A stretch of 61,857 nt of DNA, from assembly GCA_030267965.1 (NCBI GenBank), contig BRYA01001463.1:1-61857 (forward strand), given 5' to 3'. Each line of letters opens with the position of its first letter. The stretch's first letter is position 1. Positions 44,901 through 58,037 of the stretch are shown here, in pieces. The notes under the pieces are model-generated. The model had not been told where the DNA came from. It saw only the letters and a list, made by a program, of their open reading frames with translations, and did no database searches. A program made the position numbers and the translations under genes. Source of the DNA: Triparma columacea. Lineage: Eukaryota; Sar; Bolidophyceae; Parmales; Triparmaceae.

Positions 44901-46471
44901 TCACGAGAACTGCGCCACCGGGGGCTTACACCAGCAAATATTACGGGGCGGCATTAGGATGGGTGGGGGTGAATGTTCTCGTGGCATTCTTTTTGGGAGT
45001 CATTGTTGCTGAGGGTGCCGGAAGAGTTAGGCTGGGGATGGGGAAATTAAAGGGGAGGAAGATGGGAGAGGAGGTCAAGAACGATGGAGGAGAGAGAGGA
45101 AAATTCACCAACGGCTACCGCTGCCGTTTTCCGATGAAAACGCTAGGAGCTCTTGCAGTGACGGCGCTCGTTGGGGTACAACTTTCGAGATCGTTTAATG
45201 CGGGATCTCTCGACTTCTTCCTGAAAACCACGACGTCTTTGGCGACTAGCCAACACAGGTCTTCGGACCGTGCTAGCAGAGCACCCTTCGTTCAACCTGT
45301 CGAGACAGAAATCAAATATAACCCTCACGTGTCTATGCCGGGCATAATGATCGTAAGGGAGACCATGGTCACCCTAGGCTTTGTGCTCCACAGGTTCGTG
45401 GGTGCCGCCACTTCTGTGGGGTTCTTGCCCACCCTCTTTTGCAGTTCGGCGTTGCACACACTCTGGAACCCCGTCGTGCAAAGCAGGCAAGTTCTAATGC
45501 GACTTCCGAAAGACAATGACGTCGAGGTCGCTGTTATGGGTGAGGGCAAGGGCAAATTCACCGCAAGTGTGGACATGGGCGACAATATTGTTATGAAAGT
45601 CGACAGGCACTGGCCACCTCGAGGTGACGGAGGTCCCGATGAAGTTGAGATCAGCGTCAAGGTCGACGGGTTTATGGACAGAGAATACGTGCTAGATTTA
45701 GAGAAAGTCAAGAGGGACACGTCAAAAGGGCAGTGGCAGAACGCCGAGCGAGGTTGGTTTTTTGGCGGCGACGCATCGGGACTGTGGTTAGACGACGGGG
45801 TTTCAATTTTCAGGCACAGCTACAACAGGCTCAGGTCAGCGCAGCAAAATTTGCTTCCCTTCACTTCGGCCCTTGCGACATCTACCCCTGGGGACGCCGT
45901 CGTGTACAGCACTATGCAGCCTGTTGCAGCAGTCAAGGTTGGAGGGGGAAGGGTGCAGCTGATGGTCAGCAGGAGTGCCGCAGGTGACGACGAAAAAGGG
46001 CTTGGGGAAGGAATCGGGAAGGAGGAGGACATAGAGGTTTCCTTTAAGGCCTGGTTCGGGAGCGGTGGTCTGGCCGGGGTGAGGAAGGACGTGGAGGCTG
46101 GAACGAGGTTTGTGCCTTTGGTGGTTGTAAGGGGCGGTCTAGGTCTTCACGTGAGCGCCAATCGCAACCCTAACCCTAACATCAATGCGAAGGGCATGGG
46201 GTTTATGGACGACAGAGTATCTGTCACCTCTATCAGGCCGCTCCAAGGCGGTCATTTGGGAGAGGTGGGTTTCTTCGCGACGCTCCTGCACGTTCGTGGG
46301 GACGAGGATGTCGAGATCGATTTTCAGTGGTTCCTCAAACCTGCCAGTGCCTGCCAGGTGGAGAGGGTTACGGTTGACGGTCAGGGGGTGGAGGGCGGTG
46401 GTAAGTTGGACGGTACGAAGGTTGTTGTTAGTGTCGGCGATTACGCCACCTTCAAGGTGATAATGTGCTAA
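41902..46471 (+). CDS. GH38 alpha-mannosidase with internal membrane segments
   Basis: Removes alpha-mannose from N-glycans in the Golgi or lysosome/vacuole. Exons 41902-42426, 42495-43506, 43594-44812, 44899-46471 (1442 aa); phases agree. A signal anchor ('LFLLLLISASLYAFY') starts the protein. GH38 motifs: 'LSHVDPAWK' (near 39; usual H-x-D zinc site), 'WQIDSFGHSATTAKVL' (near 373, catalytic Asp) and 'LQHHDAITGTCSRGAMEDF' (near 639). A 9-bp minisatellite adds a Thr-Asp-Ser run near 275. From residue about 918 there is an unexpected hydrophobic segment, 'VNVLVAFFLGVIVAEGAG', and a second, 'LGALAVTALVGVQL', before a beta-rich C-terminal half that resembles the mannosidase C-lobe weakly. The last exon might therefore belong to a separate product, but the frame and splice join are clean. 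Confidence 0.85.
42799..42848. repeat. 9-bp GACTCTACC minisatellite (coding)
   Basis: Five to six tandem copies encode alternating Thr/Asp/Ser in the mannosidase. The unit length preserves frame, so copy number can change without breaking the gene. Confidence 0.9.
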
Positions 46472-46589
46472 TAGAATGTATTCTTGTAATTTGAAGCAAA
46501 TTAGCTTCCTTTTATTTAGTTTGATATATGAGCGTAGACGCAGTCCATCCCAACCCTCCCAATCAGCTCGTGTCTTTATTTAGCAGCTT

Positions 46590-48418
<1,829 letters not shown>

Positions 48419-48649
48419 ATTTTATTTCTGATTTTGGAATCCGATTTTCCAAAAAACACAAAACAAGTTTTTGAGCTGTTATAGCTTCCTCCACAACACA
48501 AAGACACGATACAGCTTTTGAAAGCTTTTTCGGCACTCTCATATATCGATTAGCTCCTCTTATCCCACATAATTCCAATAGGCCACTAGATAGATTGAAA
48601 AGCCCCTGCTGCTCAAACTCGATCGAGAGAGCTGGACCATCTTTGGATA

Positions 48650-51474
48650 ATGGCAGAGCACGATTCAGTCAATGTCCCGCCCAAAGAGAGCAATATTGCA
48701 GCAAATAAGTCAAATGGGTCGATCGTGGAGCATCACCCCCAGAAGGAAGGCAAAGATGGAGGTGCGGAGGAGAGAGTTAATGGAGAGGGCAACGTTGATG
48801 ACATTGATGGGGAGGTTGATGGAGAACTTCAGCAGAAAACCGTAACTGGTGATGATTTGGGGGAGGTGAAGGGGGACGTTAGTGCGGAGGAAAAAGAGAT
48901 GGTGAATGGAGAGGGCAATCAGGTCGAGAAGAAACCCTCCTTAGAGCGACCTGCAAAGCTGGCCAATTTATACCCCGACTTGGAAGCCTTCTTCAAAAAG
49001 CCAATCGCCCAGGGATCGTGGTTCAACAACGGGTACAGGGCGAATTCGAGGAGTGTATTGCCGATGTGGGCCAGAACGCAAATGCACAACCCCAGAGGCC
49101 CTTATCCCCGAGGCCCGGGCAACTCACAGCTTTTCGTGAGGAACCCCAGCGGCAAGGGGCCACCCCCCGTGAACTACATTTGCCATAGCTGCAATAGGCC
49201 CGGTCACTGGAGGGAGGAGTGCACGGAGTGGGAAGAGAAGAAGATGGCCTCTCCCGTCAAGCCTCTCATGGGCATGAGTATCATGGGCTCACCAAGGGGC
49301 CCTGCTATGGGCACACCAAGGGGCCCTGCTATTTCCATGGGCACACCAAGGGGCCCTGCTAGCCCCCGGACAGCCTTCAACGGCGGCCAGGCTCCGAATG
49401 CTCCACCCCCTGGATATCTGTGCAAGATCTGCTCTGTTCCCGGCCACTACTTTCATGATTGCCCAAGAAAAATGTCGCAATATGGCCCCTTGGGCGCCCC
49501 CCCCCAACCTTCCCCCTTCAACAACCGCGCCCCCCCACGAGGACCACCCATCCACTTTCGGCCAAGGCAGCTAGGTAACTTCCCCTCGGGGATGGCGGCG
49601 GAGAGGATCACGTCCGACAAGGACTACAAGAAGTCCCATGTACTCTTTCTTTTCGGCCTCGGGAGCAACTTCAACGACCCTAAGCTCAACGGAGAGGATC
49701 CACCCCCAATAACTACCACAGTCAAGGAGATGCTTATTGAGATGCTCACCTACTTTGACGTTGCAGTCACGAGCGTCAAAGTCATGAAGAACCTGGGGGG
49801 GTCAGTTTACGCGTACCTGCACTGCTTCGACGCGACGGAGGCAGAGAAGTGCTTACGAGAGTGCAAAGGGATCAACTTTGGGGGCAGAACGTTCATGGGA
49901 AAGGTGGGGAGCGGCACAAGAGCATTATCTTGATGTTTTCACTATTTTGCGCTATCTAACCCCAAGGTTGCCTTCACTCCCTCTCGCAGTTCACGTCAAC
50001 CGGAGCCGACAAACACACCCCTGACTGGGAGAAGGTCATAAACAAGACCGCCTTGGAGGCCGCAAGGATGTCGAAGAAGTTGAGGTTAGGGCAAATGGCA
50101 AAAAAGAAGACCAGCCCGAAGGCGAAGAGTGACACGAAGAAGCTCTCGCCCATGAAGGACGGCATGACAGAGAGGCAGAGGATGAAACTAGAATTATTTT
50201 TGAAGAAGCATAACGCAAATAAAGCCAAGTTGGAAGCTCCAGATAAGGGGCAAGAGGAAGAGGAAAAGAAGGCCGATGTCAAGAAGAGAAAGAAGGGGGG
50301 AATGTTGGGAAGGGACAAGAGGGAAATCGAGGCCAAGCAGGTTGGTGAGAAGAGGAAGAATGCGGCTTCAATTAAGGCCAAGGCCAATGCGAAGAAGGCC
50401 AAGCCTAGCGAGAATGTCATCAACATTGTCGTCATGGACAACAGCGACGACGAACAGGGTGGGGCTGATAGTGACGACGAAGCGTCGACGTCGAGCGAGG
50501 GCCAGACGGTGCTAGTGTCCGACCTCGAAGACAGCAAGAGGATCGGCGCAGTTGTCTTGATTGCGAGCGCAGCCAATGAGGCCTCCCCTGCAACCTTTGT
50601 CGTTAGGAGCATCAGGGGCTCGTGGGTCAAGCTTGAGGATAAATTTGGAATTGAGCATAAGAGGAGCTACAGGGCGAAGGACCTGGTTGTGATTGGGACC
50701 AAGGCGGAGTGGGAGGAGGAGGATGAGGAGGAGGAGGAGTGGGATGAGGAGGAGGAAGACGACGAGGAGTTATACGAATCGGACGAGGAGGCGGACGACG
50801 ACATCTCCTTCGTCCCTAATAGTTCTACGAGGAAGAAGAAACATAAGAAGGAATCGGAATCCTGGGTCAGGAGATCCGTCAGGCAGCCCGGCGAGGACGC
50901 GCTATCCAACCCTTCTCTCCTGGAACTTCTCGAAAGGCTTACTTTGGACGACCAGTCCTTAGCGATTTTGAAGCTTAAGAAGTTCATAGGAATGGACTCA
51001 AATCAGATTGTCATCGACGCGGTACTGGAAGCCCTCATGTTCAACACAAGTGTCCAGGCGTTGTACATTCAGAACTTCAACGTAGGGATGAAGGACAACC
51101 AGGTATTCAAGCTCATCGACGTGCTCAAGAGGGGCTACATTTGGACTTTGAACATCGGCGAGACTTACAACGTCCGGCCCGAGACCTGGGGCTTATTCAC
51201 CGAGCAGCTAACCCACACCAACGTCACCCACATGTACGCGTCCGAGCACACCATGTCAAAGTCCTGCAAGCTGAAGATAATGGAGACCATGAGGTTCAAC
51301 CGTAAGAAGCACAGCATGCACTGCGACCCTGACAACCTGGACGTTATCAAGGGGGTTACGCACTGCTGGTGGAACCCGATCAATGCGAAGGTACTTAGAC
51401 CGTACTTGATTGAAGGAGAGGAACTGCTTTTGGGGACTGACAAGACAAAGACGGTCAAGGATCTCGAGGTTTAG
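48650..51474 (+). CDS. CCHC zinc-knuckle protein with LRR-like C-terminal domain
   Basis: Exon 1 48650-49903, exon 2 49990-51474 (donor GTGGGG, acceptor CTCGCAG); 912 aa. The acidic N-terminus leads to two CCHC knuckles: 'CHSCNRPGHWREEC' (near 183) and 'CKICSVPGHYFHDC' (near 262), with C-x2-C-x4-H-x4-C spacing, separated by 'MGTPRGPA' repeats. A Pro/Arg/Gly-rich stretch and an RRM-like fold follow ('KKSHVLFLFGLGSNFNDP', 'GSVYAYLHCFDATEAEKCL'). After a Lys-rich and an acidic run, the last 180 residues, 'VLEALMFNTSVQALYIQNFN' to 'CWWNPINAKVLRPYL', look like leucine-rich-repeat helices ending in a Trp-Trp-Asn-Pro motif. Such a protein would bind RNA; the C-terminal part suggests protein contacts. 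No family name is secure. Confidence 0.75.
49284..49370. repeat. Three tandem ACCAAGGGGCCCTGCT units (coding)
   Basis: The units encode the Gly-Thr-Pro-Arg-Gly-Pro-Ala repeats between the zinc knuckles; two are spaced by 24 bp and the third by 30 bp. Confidence 0.85.
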
Positions 51475-51602
51475 TAGTTTGGAAATAAAGATAGCGTCGA
51501 TAGCGTCGTAGGTTACTGTAATGAAGTTAGGGTTAGGGTATAAGTTAGTTGAACGTTTTTTGGATCACCACATGTGTCTCTTTTAAATTAGTTTTTGGTT
51601 TA

Positions 51603-54098
51603 CTACTCCTTCGGCGCAGGCCTTGAGAACATTCCCCTTCCCGTATTCTCGACCGTAACAGTCTTGTTGGCCCCAAGTCCTCCCAGTTTCTTCTGCGCCT
51701 CTTCGAAGGTGGTTTTCTCCTTACAGATGTCCTCAACGAGTTGAACGATGCTTCCAATGTCCGCCCTGATTTGCTCCATGCTGTCCCTGTCTCTGAGTGT
51801 GACAGTGTTCACGCTGACAGACTCGAAGTCTACCGTGACGGCGAAGGGGATCCCGATCTCGTCAGCCCTGCTGTACCTCTTCCCCAGGCTCGCCGTGGAG
51901 TTGTCGACCTTGGCGGCGAGGTTCCTTGACATGAGGTCACTCTTTATGCCCTCTACGATGGGTTGGAAGCACTTGTCCTTCTGGAGGGGTAGGACGATGC
52001 ACTTGACGGGGGCGATGGCGGGCTTGAACTTTAGGAACGTCCTCTGCTCGTCGTCCTTCCTGACGTCGAAGGAGTGCTCGAGGAGGGAGTAGAGGATGCG
52101 CCCGATACCGAAGGAAGGCTCGATTACCGAGGGGGTGAACTTGCGCTCTTGGACCTTCTTAGTCTTGCGCTCGTACGTGAACATGGACTTGGTAACCTCA
52201 AATCCCTCAATGGTGTTCTTCCCCTCGGCCTCGAGCTTGGTGACCCAGGGTTCAAAGTCGCTCCAGTTCTCCGCCAGAGCGTCGATGGCGTTGGCGACCT
52301 TCCTCTGGTCCCCCTTGAATACAGCCCCCAGTTCCTTCCTGTTGTGTTTGACCTTAGCAATCTCCACGTCAATGGGTTTCTCCAGGTGTTTCGTCGCCAC
52401 AAGTTCCGTCTTCGTAGCCTTGCTATGTACCGTTAGGTCGTACGCGCTCCTGTCCGCGTGTCCCGCGCACTCCGTCCACCCGTAGCTGCTCTTGATCTCC
52501 AGGTCCCAGCAGTCGCACGCGTAGTGGGCCATCTCCGTCTTGAGGTGCTGCCGGAAGCGGACGCGGGAGGGGTCCATCCCGATGCGCTCGCAGAACTCCT
52601 GCGTGCGGGCGAGGAAGAAACCGAGAGTCTCGTTGTCTACGAGCCCAATTTTTACGGCCTGACCGATGGTCATGACCTCGGTCTTTCCAGTGCTGAGCTG
52701 ATTCTCAGAGGAGAACAGGGTCATGACCTTGTCCTTGACGAGCTTGAACCTGGGGTAGCTCTTGTCATCAGGGTCTGTGAAGTGCTGCATTTGTGGGGGT
52801 GGGAGGTGGGGGGATGGGGGGGGGGGGGGAGGGGGGTTAGTGCGTCAAGGGTTTTAGCATTTATCATTCTCCCCTCTCATAGCTCAACCATTGCCAATTA
52901 AAATCCTCCCCTCAGTCAGTTCCTCTCACCTCAATCTCCGCCATACAGAACTCCCTAACCCTCAAGAGTCCTCCCTTCGGGCTGATTTCGTTCCTAAACC
53001 CAAGTCCAATCTGAGCTGCGGCAAAGGGTAGTTTCCCAGCGTTGAACTCTACGAGTCTCTTGAAGTTTACGAACAGTCCCTGCGCAGTCTCAGGCCTGAG
53101 GTACGCCGCGCTGGTACCCTCCGGTCCTATGGTCGTCTTGAACATTAGGTTGAAAGGGAAGGACTTTGAGAACGCGTTACCCTCCGGTGACTTGCAGTCG
53201 TACTTCTCGAGGAGCACGTCTATCTCGGTTGGCGTGTATGCGTCGGCCTGGCGCTGGACGAGGAGGTGGGAATCGCGCTCTGAGGAGGGCATGGTGGGGT
53301 TGGAGTCTAGGAGGTTGTCGATGGTGTCCTCCAGGAGCTTGTCGGCGCGGAAACACTGACCGTTCTCAAGATCCTTTACCATCAAGTCGGTGAAACGGTC
53401 GACGTGGCCGGAGGTCTTTAGGACTGCGTGGGGGGTAAGGTTCGTGCAGTCCATCTCCAGCATGCTCTCCTGTAGGACAAAGTGCTCCCTCCATAAGGCG
53501 AGGATGTTGGCCTTGAGGCCGCAGGCGGGGGGACCGAGGTCGAAGAGACCGGCGACGCCACCGTGGATCTCGAAGGAGGGGACGACGAAGAACTTACGGA
53601 TCAACATACCGTCGAAGGCATCGCGGTCAAACTTTACACCAGTGTCGACGGATGCGACTAGCTAAAAAGGGGAGAGGGGGTGGGGGGGAAGGCAATGGGG
53701 GGGGGGGGGGGGAGGTTGATTGTCAGCAAACCGTCAAACGTAAATGAATTTGTAGATGAAATCGTAAATCAGATGGTAAAACAAGTCGTAACCCAAACAA
53801 GTGCGGCCCTTACCTTCTCAAGCTCGACCTTCAATTCCTTAAGCTTGTCAACCTCTGCCTTAATGACATCAGGTTCTGCTCCATCTTTCTTCAGTTGGCG
53901 TACTAGTGATCCCTGTGTTGCGAATTGAGCGTGTAGAGAGGGAGTAAAGAGGGGTTACGGTGAGTTCGTCGATGGGGAAGATGGTGTGATTTGCTGATTT
54001 GAGAGGTTTATGAGTGATATGAGTAGATGAGTGGGTTGATATAGCCCTAATACACACACCTGCTTAGTAACTTTAGCGGTAAATTCATCAACATCCAT
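51603..54098 (-). CDS. GARS: Glycyl-tRNA synthetase (class II, eukaryotic dimeric type)
   Basis: Charges tRNA-Gly. Exons 54098-54060 ('MDVDEFTAKVTKQ'), 53912-53814, 53661-52930 and 52784-51603; 683 aa, matching cytosolic human GARS (about 685). Exon 2 and the end of exon 1 make a WHEP domain, 'GSLVRQLKKDGAEPDVIKAE'. The core follows: 'FEIHGGVAGLFDLGPPACGL' (motif 1 region), 'LTPHAVLKTSGHVDRF', 'AYLRPETAQGLFVNFKRL', 'GLGFRNEISPKGGLLRVREF' (motif 2, catalytic Arg and Glu), 'CDCWDLEIKSSYGWTECAGH' and motif 3 'PSVIEPSFGIGRILYSLLEH'. The anticodon-binding domain ends the protein. Donors are GTGTGT, GTAAGG and GTGAGA. No presequence is visible from this start; dual targeting by alternative starts cannot be excluded. 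Confidence 0.95.
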
Positions 54099-54398
54099 GA
54101 TTTTATGGCAATAAGATAAGTGTGGACAGAGTGGCGAAAACAAAGTGTGGCCATTGAAAGAGTCAACTTTGGAACCTTTTTACGGCCTTATATATTTAGA
54201 ATATTTCGGCAATGTTGCAAGATGTTATTATTGCGATGGAATATAGCAAAAAACAAAACGAAGGTCGTTGTTTGGTTTGAGAAATGGATGATAAAATGGC
54301 TGATGAATGGGCTGGGGATGGACGGAGGGCAAATTATCTCCAAAAAAGCTCCAAATTTCAATTAACACATTTAGAGAGATATTAACACAGCTTACAAG

Positions 54399-56025
54399 AT
54401 GAAAGTAACACATATTATAACCGTCATAACAATGTTATCCACATTAATCCACGGAGAAGAGAATTTAGAGGAAGAGACTGAAAATGAGATGAGCGGAGGG
54501 GAGAACAAAGCAACTCAAATTACACCCCAAGACGCTAAAACTGACAAAAATGACTCAGCAGACATCACTGACCAGTGGGGAAGCAACTATGACCCATATG
54601 ATAAGTTTTGTGGACCATATGACTGCTATAAGATCCTTGGTTTTGAATATGAGGACAGGTGAGAAAGCTATCACCTATTAGAGGAAGATTATGGGAAGAT
54701 TACGGGAAGATATAAGGGAGACGAGATTAAGGGTTAGAGTGTAGAGTTGTACACCTTGCTTACCACGCTAATTCCAACCAACTCCAACCAATTCTAACCC
54801 CAACTCTTAATCCCAACTCCAACCCCAACTCTAACCCCTATCACCCTTTCACTCATCCAACCCACCAACCCTAAGGTTCACGCTGGATAAGTCCAAAGTT
54901 TCGAAGAACTACCGCACCCTCTCCCGTCGTCACCACCCTGACAAAGTCCCCTCCTCCTCATCCAGGTCTACAAAAAAGGCTGCAAAGGAGCGTTTCGTAA
55001 AGATAGCCAAGGCTTACGAGATCCTCACTTCCGAGGACTCTAAAATGTCCTACGACTACTACTTCGTCCACCCCTCCGAGTACCACGCCGCCTTCGGTTC
55101 CGGTATAACCATAGTAAACGCTGCAAAGTCCCCCCTTTTCCTAGTGGTCGTAGGCGTGCTCGCGCTGTTCACGGGGATCAGCTGGGCGTTAAGGAAGAAC
55201 AAATACAACGACGTCCGCAACCGCGTCGCCCTATGCGCGGCTCTCGGTATGCCGCTTGAAGTTGGGGGGTGTCAGGAGGGTTTGGATGTTAGGGTGGTTT
55301 TAATCGATTATATGGATAGGTGTGAAGAGGTTAGGGGGAAGAAAGGGGAAGGGATTGAGAGGATGAACCCGGGGGGGATGGCGAAGAATAATACGACGAA
55401 GAAGGAGGGGAAGGGAGAGGGAGGGAAGAAAGGGAAGAAGAAAGGGAAGGGGAAGGGGGGGAAGAAGGATTATGATAAGGGGGAGAAGAATAAGGAGGAT
55501 GAAATTAAGGAGGGACCACCAATGACGGACATGATGTTAGATCTCCTCAAGGTATTCGACGCCTTCAAACCCTTCAAAGAAGGCTCCAGCAAGTTCGACA
55601 GGTGCGACGTAGAGATGGCGAATTTATCAGCCTTCGCAAAGGTCATTGTGGAACACGAGTACCAGGACTTCGGGAACGGATTCAGGAAACCCAAGTTCCC
55701 GGACGATGTGTTTGTATACTTCTTCAGCGTCTGGTTGTTTTTTACACTACCAAAGGTTACCATCTTCAACGTTAAGTGGGCATTCAGGAGGGCTAAGAAA
55801 TTAAGCTACAATGAAGAGGAGAGGGAGTGGCTAGCCAAGACTGCTGTAGGGTCGAACAGGTGGCTACTATTGGACGACGATGAGAGGAAGAACTGCGTGG
55901 AGAGAGGGGTCTGGGAAAAGGAGGAACTTGATAAGTTCAATTATGAACAGGATGTTAAGGTTTATGGACAGAAGAAGGCCAAGATGATGAGGGATTACCA
56001 AGGGGAGGAATACGAAGACGAATAA
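54399..56025 (+). CDS. ER-type DnaJ protein (DNAJC25-like)
   Basis: An Hsp40 that would recruit BiP at the ER membrane. Exons 54399-54658 (donor GTGAGA) and 54876-56025; 469 aa. The N-terminal 'MKVTHIITVITMLSTLIHGE' is a signal peptide. A short acidic region precedes the J domain (about 72-140): 'DCYKILGFEYEDRFTLDKSK', 'VSKNYRTLSRRHHPDKVP' with the HPD triad (near 107), and 'AKAYEILTSEDSKMSYDY'. A transmembrane helix 'SPLFLVVVGVLALFTGISWA' follows at once, then a long Lys/Gly run and a hydrophobic 'VFVYFFSVWLFFTLPKVTIF'. Order signal peptide, J, TM fits DNAJC25. The protein is longer than human DNAJC25 (360 aa), largely due to the Lys-rich insert. Confidence 0.85.
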
Positions 56026-56067
56026 CGAGGAGAAACACATTTAATTTGTTCACCAAAACAATTAGCA

Positions 56068-57441
56068 CTATAAGGAGACCTTGTCATTGTGAACCTTCTC
56101 GCATATCCTGCAGAGCGATGTGTACTTGTAAGCCGTCATGTCTAGAACTCCCTGGAACCTGTCCAGCGCCACCTCCTTCTTCCACTCGAAGTACTTGTTG
56201 TACTCCTCTTCGTTATCTGCGAGTTCAAGAAGGTATTCCGCCAGTGCCTTCATGTCGTCCCCAAAGTCGCTCATCTTAACAACCGCCTTTGACCTGTCCG
56301 ACGGCATGAACATATCAATACTCTCAGCGCCTCTATAAACCGGCAGCGTCCCCCCCAACAACCCGTCGAACACCTTCTCACTAACGTAGTCCTTAATAAC
56401 GTCGTTCTCAAACGACAGGTAGAACTTGTACCTCCTTAAGACCTTCTGCTTGTTGCAGGCCCTATCCCCGGCCTTGCAACCGGGCATGGAAGGCTCTTCG
56501 TGGTTGTGCATGCACGAACCGTAAGAGTGAAGGGGCATGTATTTTGATAACTCCTGCATCATAGTCTGCCTCTTACCTGCACCCGCGGCATTGCAGTTGC
56601 TTACGAAGGCCGCAATGGCGTTGGGGGACCCGAAACCGTCCTTCTGGGAGAAAGGGAGGACCTCGGCTGCATGGTACTGCTCAGCGGTGAAGTGTGGGGA
56701 TACGGTTATGGTAGGTATCGAAGAGTCCAGGTCGTACGTTAGGGAGTAGTCGAATCTCGACGTGTAGGACTTGTCGTTTATTAGGGGCGCGTAACCAGGC
56801 TGCTCGAGGCTAACGTAACCCCACTTCTGACCCCCGTCCACTCTCGCCGGGAAGTCACCCTTGCTGTGTGTCTTTACGTGGAAAAGCACGACGTCGGCGG
56901 TGCCCACGGTGCTTCTGTCCTTTGTGACGGTGCAGACGGTGCTGCAGAGCTCGCGGGCGGGTTTGGTGAAGTCTGCTTCCCGCCACCAGTCGAGGTAACC
57001 CTCGAACTTGTTGTAGAGGAGGACATTCACAACTGGTCGGGAGGGGTCGTTGGGGGTAGAGGAAAGGTAACTTAGGTAGTTCGTTTCTTGAGGTGAGGAA
57101 ACATATGAGGCGGGGGGATCAGGGGAGGGGGGGGGGACGGGGTAATTTGAGGGGGTAGAAATTTGACTATTTGGAGTGGGGGCAGGGAGAGAGTCTGGTG
57201 ATGTCGACTTCCCAGACTGTTTTGATAGATCCCTAAGCATGTGAGCCTCTTCGAGGCTCAGCTTTACAAGCTCCTCCGTCTCCCGCAGCTGATTGACCTC
57301 CAACCGCAGCGCCTGGACTACAGCATTGTCAGATGGACGAGGGGGAGGTGGGGGGGAGCTTGTTGTTATTAATGGGTTGAGAGCAATGTAGAATATTACA
57401 AAGGCGAAGATGATAAGGGGGACAGCACGATCGAAGCCCAT
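56068..57441 (-). CDS. Alpha-1,3-fucosyltransferase-type glycosyltransferase (GT10)
   Basis: Transfers fucose from GDP-fucose onto glycans in the Golgi. Intronless, 457 aa, with type II topology: a short cytosolic end, then TM 'AVPLIIFAFVIFYIALNPLI', a Ser/Pro stem with a coiled part and a lumenal catalytic domain. The diagnostic GT10 motif is near 370: 'YKFYLSFENDVIKDYVSEKV', then 'FDGLLGGTLPVYRGA'. Upstream, 'WGYVSLEQPGYAPL' is close to the usual E-S-P box. Cysteines 'SLCRIC' at the C-terminus match the family's Cys-x-x-Cys. Acceptor specificity is unknown. It converges with the DnaJ gene across only 42 nt. Confidence 0.92.
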   Translation of the reverse strand: MGFDRAVPLIIFAFVIFYIALNPLITTSSPPPPPRPSDNAVVQALRLEVNQLRETEELVKLSLEEAHMLRDLSKQSGKSTSPDSLPAPTPNSQISTPSNYPVPPPSPDPPASYVSSPQETNYLSYLSSTPNDPSRPVVNVLLYNKFEGYLDWWREADFTKPARELCSTVCTVTKDRSTVGTADVVLFHVKTHSKGDFPARVDGGQKWGYVSLEQPGYAPLINDKSYTSRFDYSLTYDLDSSIPTITVSPHFTAEQYHAAEVLPFSQKDGFGSPNAIAAFVSNCNAAGAGKRQTMMQELSKYMPLHSYGSCMHNHEEPSMPGCKAGDRACNKQKVLRRYKFYLSFENDVIKDYVSEKVFDGLLGGTLPVYRGAESIDMFMPSDRSKAVVKMSDFGDDMKALAEYLLELADNEEEYNKYFEWKKEVALDRFQGVLDMTAYKYTSLCRICEKVHNDKVSL

Positions 57442-58037
57442 GGAGGGAAGGAAGCGGACGTGGATTGGGGTTTGGAAGTTGAAGGGAGGGGGATTGAAAA
57501 TCTAAAAAAGTTTGGGGAGAAGGGGAGATGCGGGAGCGATGACATGGGTGCCAATGCTTCATCCGTCTGCAAGGGGTGTGGGGTGGGAAATAAGCTAGCT
57601 TCTAATTTTGACAACATCAACAGATATACGGTGAGTTTCAGTAGTATATAATGGTGATTTACATGGCAATTAGTGCTATAGTGCATTTTGAAAGCGAAAC
57701 TGCGGTTAGAAGAAGGGCTGTTCCAATGCTTTCGACACCTCGCTCTTGCTTGGAGTACAGTAATGGAAGATTTGGCTGATTTTGGACGATAAATGGGATT
57801 AAAACTAAACACTCACGTCAGGGAGATGACTAAGATGCATTGTGTTTCGTTATATTTCGAGTAGCCTCTAAAACTAACCCCAAATCCTCTCTCATCTGGC
57901 CTGTCGGGAATTATAATTGTTCAAATCCTGTTTGTGACTCCTTTAATCACCTCATATCCAACATATCTTCAATTAATTCAGTCCATAAAGATACAAACAA
58001 CCTCATAAAACAATCAACACACCAATATACCCTCAAA
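57442..58037. promoter_or_regulatory. Divergent promoter region, GT10 / KCS
   Basis: A 596-nt gap between two divergent starts. Several open frames here lack recognisable conserved peptide. The KCS-proximal part (57900-58035) is AT-rich and likely the 5' UTR. Confidence 0.4.
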
